A stretch of DNA of 64,000 bases from Callorhinus ursinus. Taxonomy: Eukaryota; Chordata; Mammalia; Carnivora; Otariidae. The stretch spans positions 3,117,746 through 3,181,745 of the forward strand of contig NW_020313045.1 in the NCBI RefSeq assembly GCF_003265705.1, in the 5' to 3' direction. The first letter of the stretch is position 1, and every line of letters starts with the position of its first letter. A program made the position numbers and the translations under genes. Under the pieces are notes generated by a model. It was not told the origin of the DNA. It did no database searches and saw only the letters and a program-made list of their open reading frames with translations. Positions 55,641 through 64,000 of this stretch are shown piece after piece.

Positions 55641-56014
55641 ATTCTAAAGAAACTTTGTGCACAGTAGAGTGTGCTGAGAAGGGGACCTCCCTCATTCCTC
55701 GGTGCTCAGCCAGACCTGGGGAGCGTAGTTGGCTTGTCCGTATAATTATTCAGATTGTTGCTTCCATGTCTTTATTAACCATTAAACACAATGGGGACCA
55801 AACTCAGAAAAAGGATTAGTAGAGCAAATTTAGGTGTATAAAGTTTACACATACGCTATCTCATTAGACATAAGTCGAGGGAGTCCTCGCTTTCAGAACC
55901 GATGAGACACATTTTTTCCCCGTCCCTGCATTCGGTGACTTCATACTGGTGGTGAGAGCATTTATACCACAGAAGTCAGCAAATGGTACAAATCGGGGCT
56001 CCCCCCCACCAACA
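55641..56014. other. Unique sequence
   Basis: Nothing supported. A C-rich run (CCCCCCCACC) at 56002. Confidence 0.4.
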
Positions 56015-56225
56015 GAGAACCAATTGTTAAACACCTACCAGCACAACACTGTCCTTAGGCACTGTCACTATGCATTAGTTCAATCCCCTCAGCTACTATT
56101 ATTATCCTCATTTTTAGAATAGGAAACAGGGGCACAGCAAGGTAAATTGAATTGCCCCAAACTGTGCAACTAACAGAAGACAGAGCCAAGATTCAAGCCC
56201 GGGAACTCTGCTCTCACCTGAGACA
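56015..56225 (-). repeat. MIR SINE
   Basis: 'TGTTAAACACCTACCAGCAC', 'TATTATTATCCTCATTTTTA', 'GAATAGGAAACAGGGGCACA', 'AGATTCAAGCCCGGGAACTC' in reversed MIR order. Confidence 0.85.
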
Positions 56226-56442
56226 GGTTACTGTCTCTCCGAGTCTACCATGCTGTCATAATCTGCTTCTCTCTCTTGGGAGATGAGAAATAGACACACA
56301 ATCCAACTAGAGAACAAGACGATATTAATTAATGCATTAAATCACGCACATGCATGCATTCAACAAATCTTCTTGAATGCCTAATATATGGCACGTTGTC
56401 TGAAGGAGATGAAAAAGGATAAAATGCGTCGTAACACGGGAT

Positions 56443-56497
56443 ATTACATATTACGTAATACATGATTACGTATTACGTATGCAATTACGTATTACGA
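56443..56497. repeat. ATTACGT heptamer cluster
   Basis: Six heptamers in 55 bp: ATTACAT 56443, ATTACGT 56450, ATTACGT 56465, ATTACGT 56472, ATTACGT 56484, ATTACGA 56491, arranged as three head-to-tail pairs separated by 8 and 5 bp. The palindrome ATTACGTAAT at 56450-56459 matches the NFIL3/PAR-bZIP consensus RTTAYGTAAY. Confidence 0.85.
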
Positions 56498-56529
56498 ATG
56501 CAGGTGATCCGTAAAACTTGCATCCCTAC

Positions 56530-56650
56530 CCTCTATCCTCCAACTAGACTGTGAACTTTTTGGGAACACAGACCATGCCTTGGGAATCTCTATGTCTCCT
56601 GAAGAACTAACATGGAAACTGACATCATGATTGTCAGATAAATAAATAAA
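56530..56650 (+). repeat. L2 3'-end fragment
   Basis: 'AACTAGACTGTGAACTTTTT', 'GGGAACACAGACCATGCCTT' and 'CAGATAAATAAATAAAAAAG' follow the L2 tail. Confidence 0.65.
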
Positions 56651-57229
56651 AAAGGCTGGTTGGGAAGACTGCCTATGGGGATCTGTGCCATTTCGTATAC
56701 AATATCCTTCCTTTCAGGTAGAGAGAGGCTGTCCCACATGAAGGCCTGGTGGGCTCCTTTTAAGCAGGGCTGCCCTTTCTTTGCGCAGTGTTTTATGATT
56801 TGTTGGAGTTTGTTTCCTGAGGTGGGAGGCCTGACACCAGCTTCTGTCTCCTGGGATCGCTTTTGTCATTCAGACCGTAAGTTGACCCATGAATGAATAC
56901 GGACTCTGAGCTATTAGGGTCGGCCTTCTCTCTGACGAAGACAGATGGCAGAGAGGAAGCCCAGGTCAAGCTCTGTCACAGGTGAAGTACCAGGCTGAGC
57001 GAGGGGCAAAGATCGGGCTAAGGGGTGTGACATGACCATAAAAGTTATAATTTAAGACATTTTTTGAGAGCAAAAGAGATGCTATTAATAATTACACTGG
57101 GACCACAGCCATGAACCCAGATGATTCCAGGCAAATTGCAATGAACGGCCACCCTATTCCAGGGTCAAATAGGGAAACATCACAAATTAAAGATAGCACA
57201 TCATTTGGTAAGAAAGGGCTCTAGACAGA
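56651..57229. other. Unique sequence
   Basis: Nothing supported. Confidence 0.4.
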
Positions 57230-57320
57230 TCTAAGGCACCAAAGTTCTAATACCAGCTCTGCGTCCTTCCAGCTTGTCCTTGAGCCACTGATTTCTTATC
57301 TAAGGCATGAAAATAGATCA
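57230..57320 (+). repeat. MIR SINE fragment
   Basis: 'CTAATACCAGCTCTGCGTCC', 'TGTCCTTGAGCCACTGATTT' in forward MIR order, worn. Confidence 0.55.
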
Positions 57321-57534
57321 GAGGTTCCCAACCATTTTTCCCCTTAGTGGAATGTTTCTTTCCAAACAATTCTGACACAAGAACATTTTGGAAGATCTCC
57401 AGGTGTGGTATTGCTGAGTCGTAGGAATAGAATTTATTTTGATTCCTTATCCTTATGCTTTCTCATCCTTACTTTATCCTTAGGATGAAACATATTTATT
57501 AGAGGACTCAACATATGAGGCCTGGAAGAGACCT

Positions 57535-57640
57535 CAGAATCAACTTCTTCCTTGACAAAGTAGGAAACTGAAATCCAGGAGAGTGACATTTGTCTAAGGC
57601 ATGCAGCCTGGCTGACCTGGATGGCTCCACTCAGCCATAT
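57535..57640 (-). repeat. MIR SINE fragment
   Basis: 'AAGTAGGAAACTGAAATCCA', 'GACATTTGTCTAAGGCATGC' in reversed MIR order. Confidence 0.55.
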
Positions 57641-57659
57641 TCACAATGGAAATCAGTAC

Positions 57660-57754
57660 ATGCTTAAAAAACAAACAAAAAACCCCCAAAAACTTCAAAA
57701 TATTTGTAATTGTAATGAATGATCACTGTAGAAAATATAGAAAAGGCAAGCAAC

Positions 57755-57785
<31 letters not shown>

Positions 57786-57870
57786 TATAAACCAATCATC
57801 AAAACTCACTCATGTATAGCCGCTATAATCATTCTGGTGTATGCATATCTTTTCAAACTTTTTTATTCTA
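57660..57870. repeat. A-rich segment with old L1-like relic
   Basis: A-rich runs (57665-57690 and 57752-57786) flank 'GATCACTGTAGAAAATATAG' and 'TAGCCGCTATAATCATTCTG', wording often seen at the 3' end of old L1 copies. Weak. Confidence 0.4.
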
Positions 57871-58680
57871 TTTCCAGTGGCCTTTTGAATCTGCCAACAA
57901 GTTCTTATTTTTTTCCATTTTTCCACTCGTTCCAGCCTTCCATGTCATCCTTCCACTCTCTCATGGTTTTCTTGAAATTACAGCTAAAGGACATAATTTC
58001 TAAGTTGACAAGTCTATGAACAGCAGGCAACGGGCTGGAAAAGGCATTCCGGTATAGAGGCAGAGCAGAAGGAAAGTGGGACCTGGATGCTAAGTGAAGC
58101 CCAGGCTTCTGATTGGTCAGCTGTGAGCCAAGTGAGGGGTAAACTGAATCCGGACATCAAGCAATCAAAAGGGGAGATCAGAAACCTGAAGCTGAGAGAG
58201 CTCGCTCTGTCAAACCGCCTGCTCTCTGGGAAGGCTATCAGGAGCAGTGTGCAAGTCGGCTAGTGTGCAGACAAGACAAAGATGACCTTCAATGCTTCGA
58301 GAAAGCCTGCGCCCCACAGTCCCGGGTCCCCTTGCTGATGTCTGCCTACACTGTTTGTGGCTTCACAGATCTCCCCTGGTCTCAACTTATAAAGGTCCTA
58401 AAACATTCCTGGAATTGATTAATTGCACCTTGTTAGAGTCCTTGATTTTTGTAAGAAGTGAAAAATAAAGCCTGTTCAATTAAATCATGGAGATGTTCCT
58501 GAAAGCAGCCTAGAGAAAGTCTCAAGATCACTATTTAGAGCCTCCAGTGAGAGGAGCTGATGATGGAGGAGGAGAAAAGTTACAAAGGGGAAGTGAAAGA
58601 GAAAACAGGAGCTTCTCAGGGAGCATTGTTTTCCAAAGATCTTAAAACCTCATTTCACAAAGCATCCCTGATCAAAACAG
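57871..58680. other. Unique sequence
   Basis: No confident repeat or exon. Two short overlapping frames near 57812-58019 are not supported. Confidence 0.45.
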
Positions 58681-59720
58681 TTTCTTAATCGAAAACCACT
58701 GTCTTAATTTGTCTTATCGGTGGCCACTGTCAGTAGAAATACGCCCCTGGCTCTTTGTGACCGGCTGGGGGCTGTCTTTTATTATGCAGATTGGACGGAG
58801 CCGGGCGAGCCAATTCTGGGCGCCGTATTTGCATAATGCCTCGCCTCCTTAAAGATGGGCAGTTAAACCAAATAGTTTTTAATTTCTTTTGTGGAATGGC
58901 TGCCTCTTTATTTAATGTTGAAAACTGAAGCAGTTGAGGAAGAGTACCGACTAAACAGGCTTTTTAAATACTGCCTTCGTAATTATCTGTGGCATTAAAC
59001 CCGCAGAACACACATTAACTCTCATCAGAAAATGGAATTATGAGAATTCTTATTAACAGCAGCTCCAGACTCAACTCAGTATTCACTTGAGTAATTATTA
59101 TTGGTAAAGGCTGGGATTAATTTTTTTTTTTTAACTGGAGAAAATAAATTCTTAGCAATTGCCTGCCTTGGACATGCAGAAGGAGACAAAGAAATGTGAA
59201 CTTTTATTTTAAGGAGGAAAAAAATAATTTTGAAATGTAATTTTGCTCTGACTTCTGAGGGAATTCTTATGCAAGGCATTTTCTATGTAAAGGGATTATA
59301 TGTCACCAATGCAAAATGAAATACAAAATAAACCAAAGAGCTATGAATGTCCTAAGTGCAGAAAATAATATATAATTTATGATACTTTAAATCTCATTAA
59401 AAACACTAGCTTTTGTAGCTTCCTAGCAACCAATCCTCAGGAGTCCCTCTGTAAAGAGGTTGGCTCTCCCCAAGCTCGGGGTCCAAAGCTTTAATAAATG
59501 AAACCCATATGGTGACTATATGACTGTTCTCTGTGTGCAGGCCATTTGTCTGGGTGTTCTTGAAAGCCTCATATGATAGTTTATAATTTGCTAATCCAAT
59601 ATAATAAACATGAAAGCACTTTGTTAAACTAATGTTTAGGGTCTAAATTAAACCAGCCAAGGCTGGAGAGTGAGGGAAAGTTGGAGATCTGTAATTTCAG
59701 CCTTAATTCTGGGTGGAACA
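58680..59720. other. Unique block, candidate conserved regulatory DNA
   Basis: The longest repeat-free stretch with regulatory-type content. At 58780-58840 it packs an inverted CCAAT (ATTGG 58782), CCAAT (58810), several CpGs and an exact octamer ATTTGCAT (58827-58834), followed by AT-rich homeodomain-type sequence ('CGTAATTATCTGTGG' 58978, 'GAGTAATTATTATTGG' 59089). No coding capacity. Conservation not tested. Confidence 0.4.
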
Positions 59721-59769
59721 TACAGGTTTCCAAAAGATGGTGCTGGAATGATATCTTCTTCTTTTTTTC

Positions 59770-59905
59770 TCTTTTTAAAGCACAATTGCATCGACTTTTT
59801 CATTTCAGACTCCTAACAACGCTGGGAAGTAAATAGAGGTCTCACTGTGCCCATTTGACAGATGGGGATAGTGAGGCTCAGAAAGGTAGGTCATTGCAGT
59901 GAATA
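59770..59905 (-). repeat. MIR SINE fragment
   Basis: 'CACTGTGCCCATTTGACAGA', 'TGGGGATAGTGAGGCTCAGA', 'AAGGTAGGTCATTGCAG' match reversed MIR. Confidence 0.75.
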
Positions 59906-60029
59906 TCTGCAAAGTCAGGGGGCAGCTAGAGATCCTGCAGGTGTGTGAATGCTCCTTTATAACTTGTGCTGATCTGTGGTGACGTTTTCACCAGTCTGAA
60001 GCAAAATGGAAAAAGAACAAAATCCCCGG

Positions 60030-60112
60030 AGGAGTCTGCTTGTCCCTCTCTCCCTGCCCCCACTTGTGTTCTCTCTCTGTCTCTCTCAAATAAATTTAAA
60101 AAAACTTTTTAA
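60030..60112 (+). mobile_element. SINEC (Can-SINE), 5'-truncated
   Basis: Only the 3' half remains: 'GGAGTCTGCTTGTCCCTCTC', 'CCCCCACTTGTGTTCTCTCT', 'CTCTCTCAAATAAATTT' and an A-rich tail. No clear target duplication. Confidence 0.85.
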
Positions 60113-60905
60113 ATTAAAACGGAGATTATTTGGGGATATTTGCTTTCTCCTTTTTTGGTAGAGAATGACTTTTATGTTACAAAATAATGGCAATGGTAGA
60201 TGGCAGTTGCTCTTGGTTTGTCTTTGGCGAAATTAAACCATAGCCATCGGGTCAAACTCCAAAACATTAAAAATGTTGCTGGTTGGTAAAATCTCGAAGT
60301 CTTACCCCCCGCTTTATTATTTAACAAATAAAAAATGAGATCTGGGCGCGCATCTGTGCCAGCATCACACAGCAAGGGGATGGGAGAGACATGTTCACAG
60401 CACAGGTCTATGCTTCTAGGTCAGTGGACATAGAGAGGGGAAATAAACTGCATCTGTTTTCATTTGGGGGAAAATATCATTTTTAAACAGGTTTGCTTCA
60501 GTTTCTGAAGGCCTTTACAATACAAGTGCTCTGTTTGTAATGAGATTATAGGCCAGAGATGCAAAATGAAACGGGAAACTAAATCAAGGACAAACAAACA
60601 TCTCAGATGCAATAAATCGTGTTGCACATGGTCTTTGAGGGCAGTGATGTCCGGTCCCACTGTCTTGAAGAAGAAGCCAGAGGTAGTTACCCTGGTCCCT
60701 TAGAATTGGGGGTGGCATTGCTGTTTTTCTCTGCTCAGCTCGAGTCTTGCGGAGGATGTCTCTTCTGCTCAGATGGCATGGGATTTCCCCAAATTTGGCC
60801 AATTGCTAGCAGCACTCCCATTCTCCATGGCTCCCTTCTGTTGAAGTTTGCTGAGCGCTACCCTGGGGGCATTTCTTTCTGTGATGTCATATCTTTGTGA
60901 AGCTT
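60113..60905. other. Unique sequence
   Basis: Nothing supported. Short frames on both strands at 60580-60900 have no family features. Confidence 0.4.
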
Positions 60906-60933
60906 TGTGTGTGTGTGTGTGTGTGTGTGTGTG
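60906..60933 (+). repeat. (TG)14 microsatellite
   Basis: Uninterrupted TG run. Confidence 0.95.
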
Positions 60934-61374
60934 ACAGTCACTGATCAAAAGCAAGAAGGTTGTGAACATTAGTGTGGAATAGGAAATGAGGGCAGTGGTA
61001 TCTGCTTCCAAAGTTTGAGAAATTGTGCAGTATCCCACGGGAACCTGGCTTCCATTAAGAAGTAGCTGTAGGTATGAAAGAATGAAATAAAAATTATTTG
61101 TAGTACTATTTTTTCAAGTGGTTACTAAGTCATTAGAATATAAATATTTATTTAGTTGATTGGGTCTAACTACTAAATAAATGGAACTGTTACATATGTC
61201 TTTTGGCCTCAAGACAATGGGATAAACTACTGAGATTCCAAGGACACCACGAACTGAGGAAGTTTGGGAATGTTCTGGATGTTGCTTGAAGATCATGGGG
61301 GGTATTTCAGGGGAACTGTTGTGGAAGGAGACTAGGGAGGTCTCCAGCTGCCATGGCACTAGACCTAAGAAAGA
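60934..61374. other. Unique sequence
   Basis: Nothing supported. Confidence 0.4.
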
Positions 61375-61470
61375 GGTTTGGGGCTGTGTGGCCTGGGGCA
61401 CATCGTTTCATCGGGTCTTCAGCTTTCTTGTCTACAAAAGGAAAGCTCTGGACTTGGGTCAGAGACTGCT
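61375..61470 (+). repeat. MIR SINE fragment
   Basis: 'GGGGCTGTGTGGCCTGGGGC', 'CTTCAGCTTTCTTGTCTACA', 'AAAGGAAAGCTCTGGACTTG' in forward MIR order. Confidence 0.6.
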
Positions 61471-61619
61471 GTTGCCTCCTGCTCGTGTGGAAGTTGCCTC
61501 CTCTGGAAACCCTTTCGGGGAACCACTTTTCCCCAAATTCTTTCCACGTGGTTTGGGTGGGGCTGACCCCTTCCTCTCCCATGCTCCTGGGGGTAGAGGC
61601 AGGGCCAGGACAGGGCAAT
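61471..61619. other. Unique sequence
   Basis: Overlapping frames on three registers (about 100 codons each) are typical of stop-poor GC-rich DNA. No gene supported. Confidence 0.35.
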
Positions 61620-62280
61620 GAAGTTTCATATAGCCTTAGTCACAGTGGGTTAGAATTGGGCACATAATTAAGCCAAGCCAATTAGAGCCAGGAAAAGGTG
61701 ATGGTGGGGAACCAAGAAAAAGACTTTGCTCTGAGAATATCATTTGAACCCCTGGATCTAGCCTTGACTGGTCTTTTCAGCTACTTAAAAAAAAAAATAC
61801 CATAGCTAAGTAGGAAGAAACATAGATATAGCTAAATTGATATTGATATAGCCTTCTACCCCCTCCCCCATAAGGCAGTTTCTTTTGTCTTCATACTCCA
61901 GGGGCTCAAGATATCGGACTCCAGATACTATCAAGGCACAGTTTTCCTCCCTCTGTCTCTCAACACTGTTATCACCCATGTTGGCTTCTTTCTCCGACAG
62001 GGCTCTCTCCATACAGCGGCAAGATGCCTGGTAGTGCATCTGGGCTTGCATGCTGGTCCGTGAGAAAAAGGAGAATCCGTCTCCTCCCCGGTAGTCCCGG
62101 CATCATTCCTGACGGTGTTTATTACTGGCTGTGATTGTGTTATATGCAAATTCCTGAACCAATCACCATGGCCATGAGGATGAGATGTCCTGATTGGCCA
62201 GGTCCAAGTCACATGTCCACCTTTGCAGCGGGGGGTGGAGTCAACTTAACTGGAAGCAAACGGACTGAGAATGGGGGAAA
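61620..62280. repeat. LTR-like ancient relic(s), family not assigned
   Basis: 'AAGCCAAGCCAATTAGAGCC', 'GAACCCCTGGATCTAGCCTT', then 'CCATGTTGGCTTCTTTCTCC', 'TGAACCAATCACCATGGCCA' and 'CTGATTGGCCAGGTCCAAGT' are stock phrases of widespread mammalian LTR-like repeats. Probably two fragments in opposite orientation. Confidence 0.4.
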
Positions 62281-62329
62281 GGTTGGGATCAGCCAGGGCC
62301 CAACTAGCAAACCTGAAACCACTCTCAAT

Positions 62330-62700
62330 ATTTAAAGCAGAGGTAATTTAATGCAGGAGATTGGTTACACATGTAATAGCAGAGTGGCATAGCCAAGTGG
62401 GGATGGCGAAGCGTTCCTGAAATTAACAGTAGCAAGATGTTGCCACTGCAGCTTGACTAGAGGGATGGAGGGAGGAGGAAGCAGCGTTCCCAGAACTCTG
62501 GGGTTAGGTCCAGCTGGGGGAGGCAGGAGCGACAGAAACTGAAGCCACGGGAAGACCCCTCCCCACCCTCCACCCCCCCCAATGCTGGTGATGTCACCCA
62601 AGGCAGAGAGGAAGGGAGAGAGAGAGAGAAATACCCTGCTCTCCTTCTTTCTCCCCTACTCCAGCCTCCTGTCACTGGCCTGGGAAATGCAGCTTGTAGG
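62330..62700. repeat. Probable ancient interspersed relic, family not assigned
   Basis: 'AGAGGTAATTTAATGCAGGA', 'CCAGAACTCTGGGGTTAGGT', 'TACCCTGCTCTCCTTCTTTC', 'CAGCCTCCTGTCACTGGCCT' are repeat-like. A C-rich run is at 62567-62580. Confidence 0.35.
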
Positions 62701-64000
62701 GATCAGCTCTCCTGAAATACGGAATAGATTAAGGGAAAGGTGAGGAGCAGATCTGAGGGCAAACAAGCCAAAGGATCGACACGGGGTAGTTTCCCAAAAG
62801 GAAAATTGGGGTATTGTAGAAAAGGGAGTTTGCTGCTGGTGGCAAATATAAAAATACCCCCTACAGACAGGGTTTTTTTTTTTTTTTTTTTAAATCAGAT
62901 ATAGCTGGGAATAATTGAAGAATGTTATGCCCAGCAACCAGACCTTAGCCAATAGAGGACAGGTGGTAGTCTGGATTAGGGATAGACTTTGAGGGTTCAA
63001 CAGGAAAAAACAAGAGATGGAAGAATAGGCAAGTGGAACAGGATAGCACAGAGTTCAGGAATGCGTAGTATGTTGACATCCATGTTGACGTCATGAAAGT
63101 TCGTCCACACACGGCCCAACAAAGGACTGGGGGTCCAAGCCAGTCTCTGGGACAAAAGCAAGGCAGGATCATTGCATGTTTTGAGTGAATGGAGGCCCCC
63201 AAGGCAGGTGGCCAAGGCAAGGAGGCCTAGGTAAAAAGAACAGAATCCTGGGATATGAAGTGGGGTCAGAGCTGGAAGACCAGCAAGAGTGACCTGAGGC
63301 AGAATTTCAGGTGGTTGGAGTGATGCTTTCTTAAATCCTACACAGTGACTTGGGATGGACACTGCACCCAAATCAGTCCACTGGTATTTGGGTTGTGTGC
63401 TTTTGTTGAACAGTTGGAGAAGAAGAGAATCTCTCTTTCTGCCAGATTCAAAACTCTGAGGACAATATCTGGACCTAGTCTGGAGTCGGCATGTGAAAGG
63501 GCTACTGAGTAAGAATAAAGCTGCACCGAAGAGGGGAGAGATGGAGGAACCCCACATCCAGAAGCCATTGCGGGAATCCCGGGTCAGGGAGGCCACCGCT
63601 TAATGCTGACGAACCTCTCAGATTTCCAGCTACTCAAGCTCCTTTTTCTGAAGACAAGTTGAGTTTTGTTTTTTGATCTGTTGCAACAGGGAAAGGACTC
63701 TGCTCCTCCTTCCATGACTGTTGCACTTCTATTTGATTTTCATGTGAAAATGGGAAGGAGGTCTGAAATGCCAAGTTTCCTCCAACACCCAGTGTTTTCT
63801 CTGACTCTCTACAATTGTCTTGAACTTCTCCTGGGCTTTCGTAGACGTGATCACAGATGAAAAAAGGGACATGCTGGCTAGCACCCCTACTTACTGGAGG
63901 AAGTATGGGAAAAGTGACTGTGTTCAGTGTTTGGGCTAATGAGGGAAATATAGAGGAAGTACAGCCCTTAGAAACTCTGAAGTCCCTTCATTTTTCATTC
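62701..64000. other. Unique sequence to the right edge
   Basis: A poly-T run at 62872-62891. The longest frame outside recognised repeats (199 codons, minus, 63596-62997) lies here. It is not recognisably any protein family. No splice, promoter or polyadenylation context supports a gene. Confidence 0.4.

Noticed and set aside
13044..60112. tRNA-like heads of SINECs considered as tRNA genes
   Set aside because: Heads are followed by SINE bodies and tails, lack a complete cloverleaf, and are bounded by target-site duplications.
5760..61470. Regularly recurring short blocks considered as a CRISPR-like or spaced-repeat array
   Set aside because: The recurrences are dispersed MIR/L2/SINEC copies with irregular spacing in a mammalian genome.
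61286..61667. Five overlapping frames of 62-111 codons
   Set aside because: Simultaneous openness in several registers and a MIR inside the region point to base composition, not coding.

Overview
This is a stretch of mammalian nuclear DNA. It carries no recognisable host protein-coding exon, tRNA, rRNA or CRISPR array. The best lineage marker is a set of about eleven tRNA-derived SINEs of the carnivore SINEC (Can-SINE) type. Their heads read like 'GGCGCCTGGGTGGCTCAG', their bodies are CT-rich, and they end in AATAAA-rich tails. The body wording ('TCTGCCTTCGGCTCAGGT', 'CTGGGATC', 'CTTCTCCCTCTCCCTCTGCCCC') fits an arctoid carnivoran (bear, pinniped or mustelid group) better than a canid or felid. 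That placement is inference from remembered consensus sequences.

Layout. From 1 to 5635 lies a LINE-1 on the minus strand. Its 5' end is intact: a CpG-rich 5'UTR/promoter with a YY1-type motif at the tip. It is followed by a broken ORF1 and a broken ORF2 that runs off the left edge. From 5.6 to 13 kb are ancient repeats (MIR, MER5-like, MaLR-like LTRs, an old L1 fragment) and one clear processed pseudogene of ribosomal protein L10a (RPL10A), inserted inside an older LTR with a target-site duplication. From 13 to 36 kb the window alternates unique sequence with SINECs, MIRs, two related LTR-like copies (16.4 and 30.6 kb), a hAT-like element split by a SINEC, a (TTC)n tract containing a 10-N assembly gap (23737-23746), an MLT1-type LTR, and a MIR split by an 0.8-kb LTR-like insertion. 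From 36 to 64 kb there are more MIR/L2/old L1 relics and SINECs, separated by long unique blocks. Several of those blocks (around 22.6-23.0, 31.3-31.7, 43.2-44.8, 47.6-48.1 and 58.7-59.7 kb) look compositionally like conserved non-coding elements.

Interpretation. The window behaves as intergenic or deep-intronic DNA, in which the only protein-like content comes from retrotransposons and one retrocopy. No genes act together here. No new multi-gene system is visible. The most worthwhile leads are a heptamer ATTACGT cluster at 56443-56497, octamer-bearing candidate regulatory blocks near 43.9 and 58.8 kb, and a tandem duplication inside the L1 5'UTR. Repeat family names come from recognition of consensus wording without a database search, so boundaries are approximate (tens of bases) unless a target-site duplication is quoted.
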